Source: an uncultured Bacteroidia bacterium (GTDB lineage Bacteria > Bacteroidota > Bacteroidia > Bacteroidales > UBA932). From it: a DNA stretch of 57,327 bases. The notes beneath the pieces are model-generated. The model ran no database searches. It saw only the letters and a list, made by a program, of their open reading frames with translations, and had not been told where the DNA came from. How positions within the stretch are numbered: position 1 is the stretch's first letter; each line of letters starts with the position of its first letter. This document shows positions 37,701 to 46,119 of the stretch, in pieces. The stretch spans positions 1 to 57,327 of the forward strand of contig CACZKE010000019.1 of NCBI GenBank assembly GCA_902781705.1, given 5' to 3'. The translations under genes and the position numbers were made by a program.

Positions 37701-38222
37701 GGTGGCGAGACGGGTATCCTCGTCGTTCCAGCCGCCGGAGAATGAGGATGCCGGGTAGGTATATCGCATGATTTCCGCGGCATTGACGATGATGAAACCC
37801 TGAAGGCCGGCGCACAGGGGATCGTCCCGCGGGGTGATTTTCCGGAGGACGGCGCTGTAGGCCCGGATGATTTCCATTGCCTTGGATGCGTGGCGTTCAT
37901 TACCGGTGACCGTCCACATGAGTGCGTTGTAGTAGGCTGCGTTGAAATCGTCCTCGCAAGGCGCTTTGGTGTAGGCGTATTCATCCGCCCGGGAAATGAT
38001 GGGGAAAGGCCCCTGGATCCGGTAATCCGGAGAGGATTTGGGGTCGGAAGAGAGTTTCTCCCAGGAGCCGATGGCCGGCTGGGTGCGGTTGTCCACCAGG
38101 GACTTGATGCGGGCGAGGTCCTCCCGGTCGTGGAGGATGCCGGGATGGACGAAATCCTGTCCTTTTGCCGGAATCAACCCCAGCATGCAGGTCAGGACCA
38201 GACAGATTCTTTTGATTCTCAT
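34791..38222 (-). CDS. Fusion of alginate-lyase-type toroid domain and GH3 beta-glycosidase
   Basis: 1143 residues from the start at 38222 (signal peptide MRIKRICLVLTCMLGLIPAKG); longer readings run antisense through the GH43 gene. About 25-385 resembles Pfam Alginate_lyase: VHPGILHDREDLARIKSLVD, then TPAYTNGNWGLSVLKG and QLQESGRDQAHCMLGLG (249 on) and EYLAKYNLG. From about 390 a complete GH3 enzyme begins (EGWTDFNKNGRKDVYEDPS, MTLEEKTCQM) with nucleophile candidate VVSDSEAVEF (about D683), the C-terminal GH3 domain (VAVIGPNA) and an Fn3-like tail. No frameshift separates the halves. Each half alone would be a normal PUL enzyme. First gene of the four-gene operon. Confidence 0.85.
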   Translation of the reverse strand: MRIKRICLVLTCMLGLIPAKGQDFVHPGILHDREDLARIKSLVDNRTQPAIGSWEKLSSDPKSSPDYRIQGPFPIISRADEYAYTKAPCEDDFNAAYYNALMWTVTGNERHASKAMEIIRAYSAVLRKITPRDDPLCAGLQGFIIVNAAEIMRYTYPASSFSGGWNDEDTRLATEMFREAFIPVFTKFHATPAYTNGNWGLSVLKGMVGMGVFLDDRALYREALDRYLDAGYDNGSLPNYTHPSGQLQESGRDQAHCMLGLGCMAEICEVAWKQGEDLYCALGNRLLTAYEYLAKYNLGHDDLPFFTWTDKTGKYCRWTEMSAQARGQFRSVFEIAYAHYVGRRHLEMPWTAEVLQRIRPEGKGWTCDHPGFGSLLFWQSEEIYHEGWTDFNKNGRKDVYEDPSAPVDERIRDLLSQMTLEEKTCQMVTLYGSGRVLKDDLPTPAWKDEVWKDGVGNIDEEHNGYPRFDSPYAADFRQHVDALHTIQRWFVEQTRLGIPVDFTNEGIRGLCSVGATYFPAQCGQGATWDKDLIARIGEAEAEEAFLLGYTNIYSPILDIAQDPRWGRCVESYGEDPYLVGQLGKQMVLSLQKGRLVSTPKHFAVYSIPVGGRDGKTRTDPKVAPREMRTLYLEPFRVAFSEAGALGTMSSYNDYDGVPVSGSRWFLTDLLRKEWGFKGYVVSDSEAVEFLSDKHKVAETYEDGVAQCVNAGLNIRTTFRTPESFVLPLRGAIAHGKVSMETIDARVSDILRVKFWLGLFDNPYRGDGDLALEKVHSPEHQALSIRAARESMVLLKNEGLLPLSKKVKKVAVIGPNAHEREQLICRYGPANAPLKTVYEGIRELLPEAKVTYAKGCEIIDPHFPESELMYFEKTPEEAQLLKEAVRTAKAADVVILVLGGNEKTVREDRSRTSLDLPGRQQELMEAVAATGKPVVLVLLDGRASSINWADAHIPAILHGWFPGEFCGQAVAETLFGDNNPGGRLAVTFPKSVGQIPFAFPFKPGSDESSQTSVWGALYPFGHGLSYTSFAYDGLSVTPDTQSVDGSVTVSCQVTNTGERSGDEVVQLYINDVVSSVTTYTKVLRGFERIHLEPGESRTVSFTLTPQDLGIWDADMHFTVEPGLFEVMVGASSADIRLKGSFQIQ

Positions 38223-38264
38223 GTCAATCAATACGGATGGGCGGGCGGATTTACTCATAACATT

Positions 38265-38284
38265 CAAAATAATCCCTATCTTTG
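38265..38284. promoter_or_regulatory. Divergent -7 boxes between toroid-GH3 and GH43 genes
   Basis: TATCTTTG on the plus strand (38277-38284), 47 bases before the GH43 ATG. TTATTTTG on the minus strand (38265-38272), seven of eight to consensus, faces the toroid-GH3 gene. The HTCS regulator next door is the likely controller, but no binding site can be read off. Confidence 0.45.
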
Positions 38285-38331
38285 AGTATTCAGGCCGGTA
38301 TGTCCGTAAATATAGAAAAAAAGCGATAGAT

Positions 38332-39455
38332 ATGAAACGAATCCTGATCCTCCTCTCCCTGCTGCTGCCGCTCTTCCTGCCCAGGCCCAGCGCAAATCCT
38401 TCCGTCCCGGTGAAATCTGGCCTGACGATAAAGGTGTGCATATCAATGCCCATGGCGGCGGTATCCTGCTGCACAGGGGAACCTATTATTGGTTCGGTGA
38501 GCACAAGACGGAGGGACGGGGAGGAAACCAGGCCCATGTGGGTGTCCACTGTTATTCTTCCAAGGATCTGTACAACTGGAAGGACGAGGGCATCGCGCTG
38601 AAGGTGAGTGATGATCCGGAGTCGATGATCGCCGACGGCTGCATCCTGGAACGGCCTAAGGTCATCTATAATCCTAAAACACGGAAATTCGTCATGTGGT
38701 TCCACCTGGAGCCCAAAGGAAAAGGATATTCCGGGGCGATGGTGGGAATCGCCCAGGCCAGTAAGGTGACTGGCCCTTTCACTTTTATCCGTGCTACACG
38801 TGCGACGCCGCAGATGTGGCCGGTGGACGTGAAACCTTTCCACAAAATACCCAAGGAAGGAGAAATCTGGAAGGACCGGGCGAATCTCTCGGCCGGCGAG
38901 CATCCGGATTCCGTGAATACCCTGGGACGCGATTTCCTGCCGGGACAGCATTCCCGGGACATGACCCTTTTCGTCGATGACGACGGCAAGGCCTATCACA
39001 TCTGCTCGTCCGAATCCAACAGCGTGATCCATATCGCTGAACTCACCGACGATTTCCTGGATTTCTCCGGGAAATATGTCCGGGCCTTCGTCGGGGACCG
39101 GATGGAAGCTCCCGCGGTCTTCAAGAAGGACGGCCTGTACTACTTCATGGGGTCCGAGTGTACGGGCTGGCGTCCCAATCCCGCCCATGCCGCCGTCGCC
39201 CCTTCCATCTGGGGCCCCTGGACGCAGACGGGAAATCCCTGCGTAGATGCCGACAGTGAAACGACCTATCATTCCCAGAGCACATTCTTCCTTCCAGTTG
39301 CCGGGAAGGAAGGCGCCTTTATCTACATGGGTGACCGCTGGCGCCCCGAGAATGCCATTGACGGACGGTATATCTGGCTTCCTGTGGAGTTTGAGGAGGG
39401 AAGACTCATCCTTCGCTGGCGGGACGAATGGGACCTGTCCGTTTTCGACAAGTAA
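38332..39455 (+). CDS. GH43-family glycosidase, disrupted by a one-base frameshift in the signal peptide
   Basis: The ATG at 38332 opens a clear signal peptide (MKRILILLSLLLPLFLP), but that frame ends at 38601. The enzyme itself continues in the -1 frame: QRKSFRPGEIWPDDKGVHI, then NAHGGGILLHRGTYYWFGE and so on to 39455. Adding one C to the CCC at 38380-38382 would join them as LPLFLPQAQRKSF, a normal signal cleavage site. The catalytic domain is intact and GH43-like (five-blade propeller; galactanase/xylosidase-type subgroup, not resolved). Either a sequencing/assembly error or a real inactivation or phase-variable run. If not corrected, translation could only restart internally without export. 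Confidence 0.8.
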
Positions 39456-39466
39456 AGGATTTTCCC

Positions 39467-39474
39467 TATCTTTG
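39467..39474 (+). promoter_or_regulatory. -7 box of the HTCS gene
   Basis: TATCTTTG, 7 bases before the ATG, so the transcript would be nearly leaderless. It lies 12 bases after the GH43 stop codon. Confidence 0.5.
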
Positions 39475-39481
39475 GCCCTGG

Positions 39482-42400
39482 ATGAAACGGGTAGTCTCCA
39501 TATTGGTCCTCCTGATGCTCGGCACGCTTCTTCGTGCGCAGCCTCACTATGAGTTCCGGATGCTGGACGCCTCGTGCGGCCTGCCGGAAAACAATGTCCG
39601 CGAGGTCCTGATGCTCCCGGACGGGCTTATGTGCATCCAGACATCCTCTTACCTTTGCCTCTATGACGGGGCCTCCTGCCGGAACTACCGCTGGGATCCC
39701 GTCGAGGTCCCTTATGCCGAGTACAGCGGTCAGGACCAATTGTCCTACGATGCGGAGTCGGAGCGGATTCTTCTCCGATCGAGGGACCACTATTGGGCGT
39801 TCGACCGGCGGGAGCACGTATTCCTGTATAACCTTCCGCTCCCTTCTTCCGAAAACGGGAAACCGGCGGACAACCTGTTCCCGACCGCCGTCTCCAGCCG
39901 GTCGGAAACGGCCGTCACCTCAGACGGTCAGCGCTGGTTCATGTCCGACAAACGCATTGTACATTACGATCCGAAAACGGGGCAGCTGTCGGAGACGGAA
40001 GTGATTCCGGCGGGGAACGACGACCTTTTCACCTCCATTGCCGTGGACGGGGAAGACAATCTCTGGGTGGGTACCGCCCGCTCCGGCGTCCGGATCGTGT
40101 ATCAGGACGGGACTTCCTACCGGTTCCCGAGACTGGACCGTATTGACGGAAAACCGGTCTATCCGCATTCCGATATCTCCAAGATCTACGCGGACCCCCA
40201 GGGGGGCGTATGGATTGCCACCCAGCAGGAGGGCCTTCTTTACTGGCACAAGGACATTATCCGCATCCGGACGGTCAATGCGGCATCGCTCCGGGAAGGG
40301 TCGATGCCGGACGAAAGCGTCAAGTGCCTGGCCGAAGGACCGGACGGCAAGGTGCTGGTCGGGACGGTTCACGGCCTGCTCCGGTATGATCCGCATCAGC
40401 AGAGTATGGACATCCCGTACCGCGAATTGGCGGATGAACTCATCATCAGCCTCTATGTGGATTCCCGTTCCCGGATCTGGGCGGGGACTTTCTATAACGG
40501 GCTTTATTGCGTGGACCAGGGGAAGGTCCGCCATTTCTCCTACCCGCAGCAATCCAATGTGGACGTCTCCTATCAGCACGGAACCCCCAACCTGAACTGC
40601 GTCCGCGCCCTGAAGGAGGACCTGGACGGGAATTACTGGATTTCGGTCTATGGCGGCGTAGGCCGGTTCGACCCCGAAACGGGCGAGATCCGTCTTTTGC
40701 GGGATTCCCATCCGGAACTGAACCGATACATGCTTGTACGCGATCTGTACCTGAAAGCGGACGGTTCATTCGTGGCGGCCGGCGACAACGGCCGGTTCCG
40801 CTACGACCCGGCCACGGACCGGGTGGACCGGATGGATACGGTGGACGCTTATTCCCTGACGAACCAGATCCTGGAGGATGCCGCCGGTCGTATATGGCTG
40901 GCCGAGTCGGGCGGGCTGAGCCTTCGGGACCCGATGCAGGGAGACCGTGCCGTGACTGAATCCGGGGTGGTAATGGCGTTGGCTGAGGATGGCATGGGCG
41001 GGTTGTGGGCATCGTCCACGAGCGGCATTTCCCGGATCGTGCTTTCGCCGGACGGGGCGTTCTTCCGGACGGACTACGGTCAGTCGGACGGGGTGGACTG
41101 CGGCGCCTTCTTCCAGCATTCCGTGCTCCGGCACTCGGACGGACAACTGTATTTCGGAGGGTCTTCCGGGTTCTGTATCGTGGATCCCACGGCCATGGCC
41201 CCTTCCGATTACGGCATTCCGCCGATGTTGACCTCTTTCCGGGTGGGCGGAGAGGAACGTCCTGCCAAGGATGTGACCCTCGCGTATAATGAAACGTCCC
41301 TGGAATTCGCTTTCTCGAACCTGAACTATGCCAACCCCACGCATACGACTTACCGCTATATGCTGGACGGCTTTGACAGGCAGTGGCATACCGTCACGTC
41401 GGTTCCCTTCGGGACGGCCGGTTACACCTATCTGGAACCCGGGAAATATGTTTTCCGCGTGCAGGCGACGAACAACGGAACCGACTGGAGCCCGGAGACG
41501 ACGGTCCCCATCGAGATCAAGCCTCCTTTCTGGAGGACCCGCTGGGCCTATGCCTTTTACCTTCTCTTGCTGCTGGGCCTGATCACGGGTATCGTCCTCT
41601 TCTTCTATCGGAAAGAACGCAGGCACATGTCCGAGCGGGCGGCCGAGGAAAGAAGGAAGCAGGAAGAAGAACTGAACCAGATGAAGTTCCGCTTCTTCAC
41701 CAATATTTCCCATGAACTCCGGACGCCGCTTTCCCTGATCATCCTTCCGCTGGAGAGCCTGATGAAGGAGAAGGAAGGAACGTCGGAATATGCCAAATTG
41801 GACACGATGCACCGGAGCGCGAAATCGCTGCTGGACCTGGTGAACCACCTGCTGGACTTCCGGAAAGTGGAAACGGGCGGGGAAAGGCTGAATCTCCGGA
41901 AAGGCAATTTCTCGGACTTCGTCGTCGCCTTGGTCGAATCGTTCCGGGACACGGCCGAGAGGAAGGATATCCGCCTTACCCTGGCGGACTCATCGTCCAA
42001 TCCGATGATGGCCTTTGACAGCACGATGATGCAGAAGGTGGTCAACAACCTCCTCTCCAATGCCCTGAAGTTCACTCCGGCGGGCGGGTCGGTGGAAGTT
42101 CGCCTCTCCGATACGGACGGGCGGCAGATGCAACTGGAGGTCGCGGATACCGGCATCGGCATCCCGCCATCGGACCTGCACCAGGTTTTCGACCGGTTTT
42201 ACCGGAGCGGGAACACGGGGGATGCTGTCGGTTCCGGCATCGGACTGAGCCTGGTCCGGCAGTATGTGGAAATGCACCGGGGACGTGTCTTCGTCGTCTC
42301 GGATGTCGGGAACGGGTCCACTTTTACGGTACAGTTGCCCATGGACCTGGAAGAGACGGCCTCTGTCCAGCCATTGACCGACGACAGCCCTTTGGAACAG

Positions 42401-43180
42401 GAAGAGAACGAGCATCCGGTCGGAACTGACCATAAGCGGATCATGGTCGTGGACGACAATGCCGATTTCCGGCTGTACCTGTGCGACGAATTGTCCCAGG
42501 ATTACCTGGTCTCCGATGCGGCGGATGGGGAAGAGTGCCTGGACAAGCTTCCGTCCATACGTCCGGATATCGTCGTGACCGACGTGATGATGCCCAAGAT
42601 GAACGGATTCGAGCTGACGCGCCGGATCAAGGAGAATGTGGAGACTTCCCACATCGCCGTCATCCTCCTTTCCGCCCGCATGTCCGAGGATATACGGACG
42701 GAAGGTTATGAGTGCGGTGCCGATTCCTACCTGACCAAGCCGTTCAAGATGGACATGCTCCAGATCCGGATCAAGAACCTGCTGGAAGAACGGGAGAAAC
42801 GGATCCGGTCTTTCTCCGGTTCGGCGGAAGTCTCCCCGATGCACGTAACGGTGACGACCGTGGACCAGAAACTGATGACCCGGATCATGGAGAAGCTGGA
42901 GGCGAACATGGACAATACCGAGTATTCCGTGGAGGAACTGGCCGCCGACGTGGGTATGCACCGGATGAACCTCTACCGCAAGATCCAGTCGCTGTATGGG
43001 ATGACTCCCTCCGAGTTCATCCGGACCATGCGCCTGAAAAGGGCGGCCCAGCTGCTGGGAGACGATCCCAACCTGACGGTTTCCGAAGTAGCGGACCGGG
43101 TGGGCTTCAATACACCCAAGTACTTCACCCGCTACTTCAAGGAAATGTTCGGCGTGCTCCCTTCCCATTACAGGAAGTAG
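39482..43180 (+). CDS. Hybrid two-component system (HTCS) sensor-regulator
   Basis: 1232 residues, one-protein sensor typical of Bacteroidetes PULs. Signal/anchor MKRVVSILVLLMLGTLLRAQ; two seven-bladed Reg_prop propellers and a Y_Y_Y domain (periplasmic, to about 685); transmembrane helix about 690-711; HisKA with FFTNISHELRTPLSL (H744); HATPase with VVNNLLSNALKFTP and GSGIGLSLVRQYVE; receiver domain about 985-1100 with phospho-acceptor D1034 (VVTDVMMPKMNG) and TKPFK; AraC-type DNA-binding domain to the end. It senses an oligosaccharide in the periplasm and activates the nearby PUL operons. Its stop codon is 1 bp from that of the convergent gene. Confidence 0.96.
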   Translation: MKRVVSILVLLMLGTLLRAQPHYEFRMLDASCGLPENNVREVLMLPDGLMCIQTSSYLCLYDGASCRNYRWDPVEVPYAEYSGQDQLSYDAESERILLRSRDHYWAFDRREHVFLYNLPLPSSENGKPADNLFPTAVSSRSETAVTSDGQRWFMSDKRIVHYDPKTGQLSETEVIPAGNDDLFTSIAVDGEDNLWVGTARSGVRIVYQDGTSYRFPRLDRIDGKPVYPHSDISKIYADPQGGVWIATQQEGLLYWHKDIIRIRTVNAASLREGSMPDESVKCLAEGPDGKVLVGTVHGLLRYDPHQQSMDIPYRELADELIISLYVDSRSRIWAGTFYNGLYCVDQGKVRHFSYPQQSNVDVSYQHGTPNLNCVRALKEDLDGNYWISVYGGVGRFDPETGEIRLLRDSHPELNRYMLVRDLYLKADGSFVAAGDNGRFRYDPATDRVDRMDTVDAYSLTNQILEDAAGRIWLAESGGLSLRDPMQGDRAVTESGVVMALAEDGMGGLWASSTSGISRIVLSPDGAFFRTDYGQSDGVDCGAFFQHSVLRHSDGQLYFGGSSGFCIVDPTAMAPSDYGIPPMLTSFRVGGEERPAKDVTLAYNETSLEFAFSNLNYANPTHTTYRYMLDGFDRQWHTVTSVPFGTAGYTYLEPGKYVFRVQATNNGTDWSPETTVPIEIKPPFWRTRWAYAFYLLLLLGLITGIVLFFYRKERRHMSERAAEERRKQEEELNQMKFRFFTNISHELRTPLSLIILPLESLMKEKEGTSEYAKLDTMHRSAKSLLDLVNHLLDFRKVETGGERLNLRKGNFSDFVVALVESFRDTAERKDIRLTLADSSSNPMMAFDSTMMQKVVNNLLSNALKFTPAGGSVEVRLSDTDGRQMQLEVADTGIGIPPSDLHQVFDRFYRSGNTGDAVGSGIGLSLVRQYVEMHRGRVFVVSDVGNGSTFTVQLPMDLEETASVQPLTDDSPLEQEENEHPVGTDHKRIMVVDDNADFRLYLCDELSQDYLVSDAADGEECLDKLPSIRPDIVVTDVMMPKMNGFELTRRIKENVETSHIAVILLSARMSEDIRTEGYECGADSYLTKPFKMDMLQIRIKNLLEEREKRIRSFSGSAEVSPMHVTVTTVDQKLMTRIMEKLEANMDNTEYSVEELAADVGMHRMNLYRKIQSLYGMTPSEFIRTMRLKRAAQLLGDDPNLTVSEVADRVGFNTPKYFTRYFKEMFGVLPSHYRK

Positions 43181-43181
43181 C

Positions 43182-46112
43182 TCAGGCTTTCATGAACGCC
43201 CGGCCGCTCCGGCCGTCGATGCAGATCTTCAGGGGCTCGTCCAGATGGATGAGCCTCAGGTATTTGGACTCGTACTCGGCGGGAAGCCCGTTCAGGACGC
43301 TGTCGTCGAATTCGTCCTCTCGGCGGGCGAACGGGTCCACATGGACGAAGCCTACGTTGAAGGACGTCAGGTTCTGGAAGAAATGCGTTCCCTGGCTCGG
43401 GTCGATCCGGAAGTCCGGCAGGACGCACTCCACGAGGGCCTTCACCTCCGAGATGTCGCTCCATTTGACCGGGATGCCCAGCGAGGGAATGCTGGTGCCC
43501 CAGCGGCCGTAGCCGATGAGCACGTATCCGCGGCCTTCTTCCCGCATCCGGTTGTTCAGGGCAGCGATCTCGGAAGCCATCGCCTCGGTCTCCATCTTGT
43601 CGAACCGATCCTTGGGAATGTACACGAGGTCTTTCACATCCTGCACCCAGCCGGTGCCCAGGGCGCTGCCGGAACGGAGGAAGGAACCGCTGTCATCGAT
43701 GTCCGACCAGTCCACCTCGGTGTGGAGGCTGTCGGAGGAGATGGGCCGGATCTGGAGGACATGGAAGGTCTTCGCCGTGTCGGCGGGCTTGTCCAGGTTG
43801 GCGGCGAACTCGATCTCCACACAGCACTTCATCTCCTTCTGGCCGATCTCCAGGAGCTCCTTGAGGATGTCTGCGAGCGGGAAGGTCCCGTAGCGGAGGA
43901 TATGGGCGAAGGTAACGAACTTGGGCCCCCGGGGGAAGGGGGAGTCCACCATCCGCTGATTCTCGAAATCGAAGGTGGAAACGACCTTCTGCAGGTTCCG
44001 GAAGCCGGTGCACTCGGAGATGCGGAGGCGCTCCAGGTTCACGGCGTCATCGACCGAGGTCTTGAATTTCTCCGGCTTCAGGTTCAGGGCGTACATGTAC
44101 TGCTGGGTCTCCCGCATGGTCAGTTCCGGCGTGGAGGTCTGGACCACATGGCCGGGGTAGGCCGGGGAGAAGCGGAGCGTCTGTTCGCCGTCCACGACGG
44201 CCTTCCCCAGGCCGAAGGCGAGCCGGACGATGCCTTCCTCGGCCGTCTCGTGGCCCACCGGGTAGAAGTTCAGCGACCGGGCGACGCCGGACAGGGTGGG
44301 GAACCACAGCCCGCCGTCCTCGCTGCCGCACACTTCCTGCAGGACGATGGCCATCTTTTCCTCGGAAATGACGTTTCCCGTCGCCGTGATGTAACTACGG
44401 GACGAGGCGAAATAGACCGAGGCATAAACGCTCTTGATAGCCTTGGAAATGAGGCGCAACTGCTGGTCCTCGTTCTCGGTAGCCGGCACCATGTAAGTGG
44501 AATAGACGCCGGCAAAAGGCTGATAGTAAGAGTCTTCCAATTTGGAGGAAGAACGGACGGCCAGCGGCTTCCGGACGTGGCGGATGAAGACCCTCAGGGC
44601 GTCCGTCAAGTCCCGCGGCAGGGTGGAGGCGGCAAATTCGGAGAGGATCTCCTCGTCCGAAAGGTCCGCGTTGATAACATACTGGAGGCCGTTCTCGAGG
44701 ATGAACCGGTCGAAGAAGTCCGTGGTGATGACAAGGGTTCTCGGGACCAGGACGCGGACGCCTTCCCAATGGTCATAGAGGTCGTACCGCTGGAGAATCT
44801 GGTTCAGGAAGGCCAGGCCGCGGGCCTTGCCGCCCAGGGAACCGTCCCCGAGGCGGGCGAAGCGGATGGCGTCGTTGTAGCGCTCGGGCTCGAAGCGGGC
44901 CACGACGCCGAGTCCCTGGGCCATCCGGTAGTCGCGGATGGACCGGATGGTGGTCGCCCGGCGCTCCGACTGGTCGTCGAAACTGCTCTTCTTGATGCGG
45001 TTGCCGATTTCGAAGAGGCCGCGGGCGAGGAGCCAGCGGGAGATATAGTTCTTGGATGCCAGGCGGGCGAGGTCGGCATCCGAAAGGGTGGCGATGATGC
45101 GCTCGGCGCCGTACAGGTCGCTGGCACGGGCGATCTCCTCCCCGGTCTTGGGATTCGTGACCACGAAATCGCCGAACCCGAATTCCCGGCCGATGAATTC
45201 CGCCAAGTCATGCGTGAGGGTCTTGGAGCGCTTCACGAGGAAGCCGGCCTTGAGGGATGAGGCGACGGCCCGCATGCTCTCCTGGGAGGACTGCATGAGG
45301 ATGGGCATCTTGGGATCGTCCTTGCGGATCATCCGGCACAGGTCGATGCCGGCGTCCAGCTTCTCCTCCGACGGCTTGTCGCCGGGGTGCAGGACGAAAC
45401 CGATGTCGGAGATGACACCCAGCATGTTGGACTTGTATTTCTCGTACAGGGCCACGGCGTCATCATAGTTCGTGGCCATGAGGATTTTGGGCCGGGAGCG
45501 CTTCCGGAGACTCTGCTGGCTCTCGTTGAGGGCGTCGCGGATGGCCTCGCTGTTCTGGAGGAGGATCAGGCGGTACAACTCCGGCAGGTAGGTGGAGTAG
45601 TACCGGACGGAATCCTCCACGAGGAGGATGCACTGCACGCCGTTCTCCAGGATGTCCACCGGTGCGTTCCGGCTGTCTTCCAGGAGTTTGATGATGGCGA
45701 TGATGAGGTCCGTGGAGTTGTTCCAGCAGAAAATGCCGTCGAAGTGGCTCGTGTCCCGGTTCTCCATCTGCCGGTAGATCTCCTTGGCGAAGGCCGTGAG
45801 GAGGACGACCGAGGTTTCCGGGTCGATTTCCTTCACCCGGCGGGAGAACTCGAACACATCGACTTCACCCACATTGTACATCGTGATGACAAGGTCGAAC
45901 TGGGCACCGGCCTCCATCATGGCGAGAGCCTCTACGGTGGATTCGGCCCGCAGGAGTTCCGGCGGGTTCGAAAGGTTCAGTTCCGAATATTCGACGGCGA
46001 TCCGGGGTTCGATCCGGCCGTCCTCTTCCAGGGCGAACTTGTCATAGTTGTTGCACACGAGGAGGATCCGGCGGATCCGCCGTGCCATCAGGGGAGTCGC
46101 ATTTTCTGTCAT
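43182..46112 (-). CDS. Double-receiver protein fused to PEP-synthase/PPDK N-terminal (ATP-grasp) domain
   Basis: 976 residues, cytoplasmic. About 12-150 is a receiver-like domain whose phospho-acceptor position reads Met (DLVITMYN). About 160-310 is a second receiver with acidic patch (LLVEDSV), Asp236 (VISDIGF) and the conserved Lys (FLVKRSK). From about 410 a PPDK_N ATP-binding domain follows: GDGSLGGKARGLAFLNQIL, PLAVRSSSKLEDSYYQPFAGVYSTY and HVLQIRPI (about 775). The phospho-histidine swivel and PEP-binding barrel of true PEP synthases are absent, so it cannot run the normal reaction alone. It is 7 bp after two DUF4230 genes, suggesting a joint role. Known as a Bacteroidetes family, function not established as far as I know. 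Confidence 0.82.
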   Translation of the reverse strand: MTENATPLMARRIRRILLVCNNYDKFALEEDGRIEPRIAVEYSELNLSNPPELLRAESTVEALAMMEAGAQFDLVITMYNVGEVDVFEFSRRVKEIDPETSVVLLTAFAKEIYRQMENRDTSHFDGIFCWNNSTDLIIAIIKLLEDSRNAPVDILENGVQCILLVEDSVRYYSTYLPELYRLILLQNSEAIRDALNESQQSLRKRSRPKILMATNYDDAVALYEKYKSNMLGVISDIGFVLHPGDKPSEEKLDAGIDLCRMIRKDDPKMPILMQSSQESMRAVASSLKAGFLVKRSKTLTHDLAEFIGREFGFGDFVVTNPKTGEEIARASDLYGAERIIATLSDADLARLASKNYISRWLLARGLFEIGNRIKKSSFDDQSERRATTIRSIRDYRMAQGLGVVARFEPERYNDAIRFARLGDGSLGGKARGLAFLNQILQRYDLYDHWEGVRVLVPRTLVITTDFFDRFILENGLQYVINADLSDEEILSEFAASTLPRDLTDALRVFIRHVRKPLAVRSSSKLEDSYYQPFAGVYSTYMVPATENEDQQLRLISKAIKSVYASVYFASSRSYITATGNVISEEKMAIVLQEVCGSEDGGLWFPTLSGVARSLNFYPVGHETAEEGIVRLAFGLGKAVVDGEQTLRFSPAYPGHVVQTSTPELTMRETQQYMYALNLKPEKFKTSVDDAVNLERLRISECTGFRNLQKVVSTFDFENQRMVDSPFPRGPKFVTFAHILRYGTFPLADILKELLEIGQKEMKCCVEIEFAANLDKPADTAKTFHVLQIRPISSDSLHTEVDWSDIDDSGSFLRSGSALGTGWVQDVKDLVYIPKDRFDKMETEAMASEIAALNNRMREEGRGYVLIGYGRWGTSIPSLGIPVKWSDISEVKALVECVLPDFRIDPSQGTHFFQNLTSFNVGFVHVDPFARREDEFDDSVLNGLPAEYESKYLRLIHLDEPLKICIDGRSGRAFMKA

Positions 46113-46119
46113 CGTTCGT

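Noticed and set aside
38223-39272. N-terminal extension of the toroid-GH3 frame by about 350 codons
   Set aside because: It lies antisense to the GH43 gene and the extension has no recognisable protein features. The start at 38222 has a signal peptide.
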